Shown piece by piece: positions 61,094 to 64,000 of a stretch of DNA of 64,000 bases. The stretch lies in assembly GCA_913775095.1 (NCBI GenBank), contig CAJYIW010000002.1:186001-250000 (forward strand), written 5' to 3'. Position 1 is the first letter of the stretch; every line of letters begins with the position of its first letter. Source of the stretch: an uncultured Siphonobacter sp. Its GTDB lineage: Bacteria > Bacteroidota > Bacteroidia > Cytophagales > Spirosomataceae. The notes under the pieces are model-generated. The model was not told the DNA's origin. It ran no database searches and saw nothing but the letters and a program-made list of their open reading frames with translations. The position numbers and the translations under genes are program-made.

Positions 61094-64000
61094 ATGCGAA
61101 TTTTCCAACCCGTTCGAAAGTCAGGAGCGAATTCCCGGCGGAGGCGATGGATTACGGTATCTGGATTTTTAAAGGCTTTCTTCCTCATTGGAACAACTTT
61201 TCTTACCGCGACAGGTCAGGTTGTTCGGCCCGATTCCACGCAGCAGGATACGCTGTACCGTACCAAAACCGGCCGACGGCCTTATCTGAAAGTACCCGAT
61301 CGTTTGGGCAGTCGATTTACCTATCGTTTGCCTCAATCGCCGTTAATCCCCCGCGATCCCCAGACCTTACAGACCCAGTTCAGATACGATCCGAACGAAC
61401 AGAAAATCATTGTGGATGATCAGTTCAAAGTAGGGGATAAAAATCTGCCTTATCGACCCGGAGAATCCATCTCGCTGGAAGAATACCTGCGGATTCAGAA
61501 CGACGCCTCGTATCGGGATCTGTTGCGGGAGTACGCGGCACGTTCGGACGGAAAAAGTGAAATTTCCGGACGGGGGCTTTTTCCCAAAATCAAAATGACG
61601 GATCCTTCGCTGGATAAGATTTTTGGTTCGAATATCATCGATTTCCTCCCCAATGGATCGGTAACGCTGGATTTTGGGTATCAGCATCAGAATGTAGACA
61701 ACCCCCTGATTCCGGTGCGGCAGCGGCGGCGGGGAGACTTTATCTTCAACGAACAGATTGCCGTTAACTTCGCCGGAAAAATTGGCGACAAGCTCAACCT
61801 CAATACGAATTTCGATACCAAGGCCGCTTTCAATTTTGAGAATAAACTGAAGCTGGGTTTTCGTAATCAGGAAGAAGACATTCTTCAGCGGGTGGAGGCC
61901 GGGAATACGAGTTTCCGAACCAATAGTCAGTTAATTCCCAGTGTAGAAAACTTATTTGGAGCTAACGTGGGGCTACGTTTTGGCAAGCTCGACGTGAATA
62001 TCGTGGCCGCTCAGCAGCGTTCCAAACGCCAGAGCATTACCCTCAAAAACGGAGCTCAGAACCGGGGTTTTAGTATCCGTCAGGACTTATACGACGAAAA
62101 CCGGCACTTCTTCCTCAGTCATTTCTTCCGAAATAATTACGAACGGTCGCTTCAGCAGTTACCCATGATTACCTCGGGCGTGACAGTTACCCGCGTGGAA
62201 GTCTACGTAACCAATCGCTCGCAAAGCACGGAAACGCTCCGGAATCTGGTGGGTCTGACCGACATGGGGGAGGGAAACCCTTACAACCGGACCTCTCCTC
62301 TGGTGCAACCCATTTCGGGCTCAGTCAGCTCCCCGGCCGATAACGCAGTCAACGGTCTTTTTCAGAATGTTTCGCAAAATCCTGCCGTTCGCCAGATTGA
62401 TAACGTAGCTTCCGAATTAACGGGAAGCGGATATACGCGTGGGGTGGACTACGATGTGCTACGCGGAGCCCGGAAACTCGGGGAGCGGGAATTTAAATTC
62501 AACCCTCAGCTGGGTTACATTTCGTTGTTAACGCCTGTTCGTAACGACGAAATTGTGGCGGTCGCTTATGAATATACTTACCAGGGAAGAAATTATAAAG
62601 TTGGCGAGCTGACCGAAGATTATCAGAATCGTCAGCAGGACGAAGTGATCGTGCTGAAATTACTCAAGTCGTCTACCATTCGGAATAATACCAATATTCC
62701 AATGTGGGATCTGATGATGAAAAACATTTATTCATTAAGTACCCAAACGCCTTCGAGCAATACCAGTACCACTACCTATACAGGAACCACCGTGAGTGTG
62801 CAGCGGCAGGGATTCCAGTTGCGGGTAATTTACAAAGATGATATTACGGGAGTGGATAACCCCACCCTGCAGGAAACAAACATTGCCGGTATTCCGCTGG
62901 TGCAGGTAATGAATCTGGATCGGCTCAACCAGATGAACGACCGCCAGCCGGATGGTAACTTCGACTACGTCGAAGATGTCACCATTGACGCCAGAAATGG
63001 CCGGATTATCTTTCCCGTGCTCGAACCATTTGGCTCGACCTTACGAAACCGACTCAGTGCGGATAACCCTGCTCTGGTTGAGAAGTACGTTCAGAATACC
63101 CTTTACCGGGGCACGCAGATTGATGCGACTCAGGAGGCTGACAAAAACAAGTTCTACATTTCGGGTAGTTACCAGGGAGCCAACGGAGCCCAGATTCAGC
63201 TGGGTTTTGGCGTAGATGAAAACACCGTTCAGGTGGCCGCGGGTGGCATAGCGTTAAATCCCGGAACCGACTTCGTGGTAGAGGCTGGAAGTGTGCGAAT
63301 TCTGAATGAGTCGCTGATGAATTCGGGCAAAGACGTAACCATCAGCTGGGAAACGCCGGATCTGTTCAACAATCAGCAGCGAACCCTGCTGGCGGGTCGC
63401 TTTGACTATCGCATTGACCGCAACTTCAATATTGGAGCTACCTTAATGCGACTGCGGGAAAGTACACCGGGAAACATTACCCGTGTGCCGCTGGGCAACG
63501 AACCCGTGAATAACTTCCTGTTTGGTTTCGATGCGAATCTGAAGAAAGACGTGCCCCTCCTGACCCGGGCTCTGGATGCTCTGCCGCTGATTCAGACCAA
63601 GGAAATGTCAAGCATTACCTTTTCGGGAGAATACGCTCAGTTACTCCCCGGCGTAACGCCCCGTTCCCGAAACCGGAGTTATCTGGATGATTTTGAAGGC
63701 AGCCGGACGATTTACGACTTTACCCGTCAGCCCATCAAATGGCGGATGGGGTCCACGCCCGATGGTTTCCCCAAGGGAACCGCGGCTAATCCTCTGGAAT
63801 ACGCCTACCGACGGGCCATGATTTCGGTCTATAACATTGATCAGACTTTTTACGGAACGGGCGGTCTGGGTAATTCCACTGTTCCGGGAGATCTGGACCT
63901 CACCAATGTGTACGAACGCCAGTTTCAGGAACAGGAAATCTTTCAGGGTAAGGCCTATCAGAATGTGAACCTGCCGCTCAATACGCTGGACATTTCCTAT
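61094..64000 (+). CDS. sprA: SprA-like T9SS translocon protein, 5' part
   Basis: Incomplete at the right edge after 969 codons. Starts at ATG 61094 (MRIFQPVRKSG), with a basic run, then a signal segment (TVSGFLKAFFLIGTTFLTAT, ending GQ). The frame is open to 64000. Typical SprA blocks: FGSNIIDFLPNGSVTLDFGY, AFNFENKLKLGFRNQEEDIL, VEAGNTSFRTNSQLIPSVEN and SGEYAQLLPGVTPRSRNRSY. SprA is the giant outer-membrane barrel of the type IX secretion system and is needed for gliding in relatives. It should export cargo such as the sorting-domain protein at 33.8-37.0 kb. The full protein is usually well over 2000 residues. Confidence 0.93.
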   Translation, partial: MRIFQPVRKSGANSRRRRWITVSGFLKAFFLIGTTFLTATGQVVRPDSTQQDTLYRTKTGRRPYLKVPDRLGSRFTYRLPQSPLIPRDPQTLQTQFRYDPNEQKIIVDDQFKVGDKNLPYRPGESISLEEYLRIQNDASYRDLLREYAARSDGKSEISGRGLFPKIKMTDPSLDKIFGSNIIDFLPNGSVTLDFGYQHQNVDNPLIPVRQRRRGDFIFNEQIAVNFAGKIGDKLNLNTNFDTKAAFNFENKLKLGFRNQEEDILQRVEAGNTSFRTNSQLIPSVENLFGANVGLRFGKLDVNIVAAQQRSKRQSITLKNGAQNRGFSIRQDLYDENRHFFLSHFFRNNYERSLQQLPMITSGVTVTRVEVYVTNRSQSTETLRNLVGLTDMGEGNPYNRTSPLVQPISGSVSSPADNAVNGLFQNVSQNPAVRQIDNVASELTGSGYTRGVDYDVLRGARKLGEREFKFNPQLGYISLLTPVRNDEIVAVAYEYTYQGRNYKVGELTEDYQNRQQDEVIVLKLLKSSTIRNNTNIPMWDLMMKNIYSLSTQTPSSNTSTTTYTGTTVSVQRQGFQLRVIYKDDITGVDNPTLQETNIAGIPLVQVMNLDRLNQMNDRQPDGNFDYVEDVTIDARNGRIIFPVLEPFGSTLRNRLSADNPALVEKYVQNTLYRGTQIDATQEADKNKFYISGSYQGANGAQIQLGFGVDENTVQVAAGGIALNPGTDFVVEAGSVRILNESLMNSGKDVTISWETPDLFNNQQRTLLAGRFDYRIDRNFNIGATLMRLRESTPGNITRVPLGNEPVNNFLFGFDANLKKDVPLLTRALDALPLIQTKEMSSITFSGEYAQLLPGVTPRSRNRSYLDDFEGSRTIYDFTRQPIKWRMGSTPDGFPKGTAANPLEYAYRRAMISVYNIDQTFYGTGGLGNSTVPGDLDLTNVYERQFQEQEIFQGKAYQNVNLPLNTLDISY

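Overview
The window reads as chromosomal DNA of a Bacteroidota bacterium, most likely order Cytophagales (Spirosomataceae/Cytophagaceae-like; genus is a guess). Pointers seen directly: the start of a SprA-like type IX secretion (T9SS) gene next to ruvA, a large Ig-repeat protein with a T9SS-type C-terminal sorting domain, two TonB-dependent receptors with carboxypeptidase-regulatory-like N-termini, Bacteroidota-style promoters (TTTG-like plus TAnnTTTG) and a general lack of Shine-Dalgarno sites. Most of the window is ordinary housekeeping and envelope biology with moderate GC. No rRNA, tRNA, CRISPR array, prophage or transposase was found.

Layout. 1-9.0 kb, almost all minus strand: truncated TonB receptor, Crp/Fnr-type regulator, lipoprotein, SDR epimerase, Kup potassium transporter, rhodanese-thioredoxin fusion, L-aspartate oxidase. 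9.1-12.5 kb: a two-gene module of unknown function, a compact minus-strand operon (NTF2-like, GNAT acetyltransferase, nitrilase-like amidohydrolase) and a SRPBCC protein. 12.5-13.95 kb is the accessory island: a heptanucleotide tandem array, two copies of an approximately 176-bp unit built from successive perfect palindromes, and a HepT/MntA (HEPN/MNT) toxin-antitoxin pair bracketed by 32-bp direct repeats. 14-30 kb: DEAD-box helicase, S9 peptidase, glycosyltransferase-like protein, MsbA-like ABC exporter, a gene-free stretch of about 780 bp, penicillin-acylase-family hydrolase, OmpH/Skp-like chaperone, MauG/CCP-type dihaem protein, a small molybdopterin-domain protein, MFS transporter and a TPR protein. 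30-41 kb: DUF2306-like membrane protein, membrane-bound LytTR regulator with 20-bp-phased repeats beside it, rhomboid protease, Tat-signal PLP enzyme, T9SS cargo, SulP transporter, OmpR/EnvZ-type two-component pair. 41-48.5 kb: a 1822-residue alpha-2-macroglobulin lipoprotein with intact CLEQ thioester, bracketed by composite hairpin repeats, and an orphan MoxR ATPase. 48.6-64 kb: CX4CH lipoprotein, RluA-type pseudouridine synthase, second TonB receptor, AlaS, MerR regulator, YkvA/DUF1232 protein, TatA, GatA, LysM transglycosylase, RuvA and the 5' part of sprA.

What stands out is the palindromic repeat content. At least four dispersed families (CTTTCGGATT palindromes, GTTGCCAGC hairpins, GAGACG...CGTCTC hairpins and the composite 176-bp unit) sit between genes and bracket two loci, hepT-mntA and the alpha-2-macroglobulin gene. 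I found no convincing wholly new multi-gene system. The best candidates for undescribed biology are these repeat families, the unusual hepT start, the phased direct repeats beside the LytTR gene and the unknown two-gene module at 9.1-9.95 kb.
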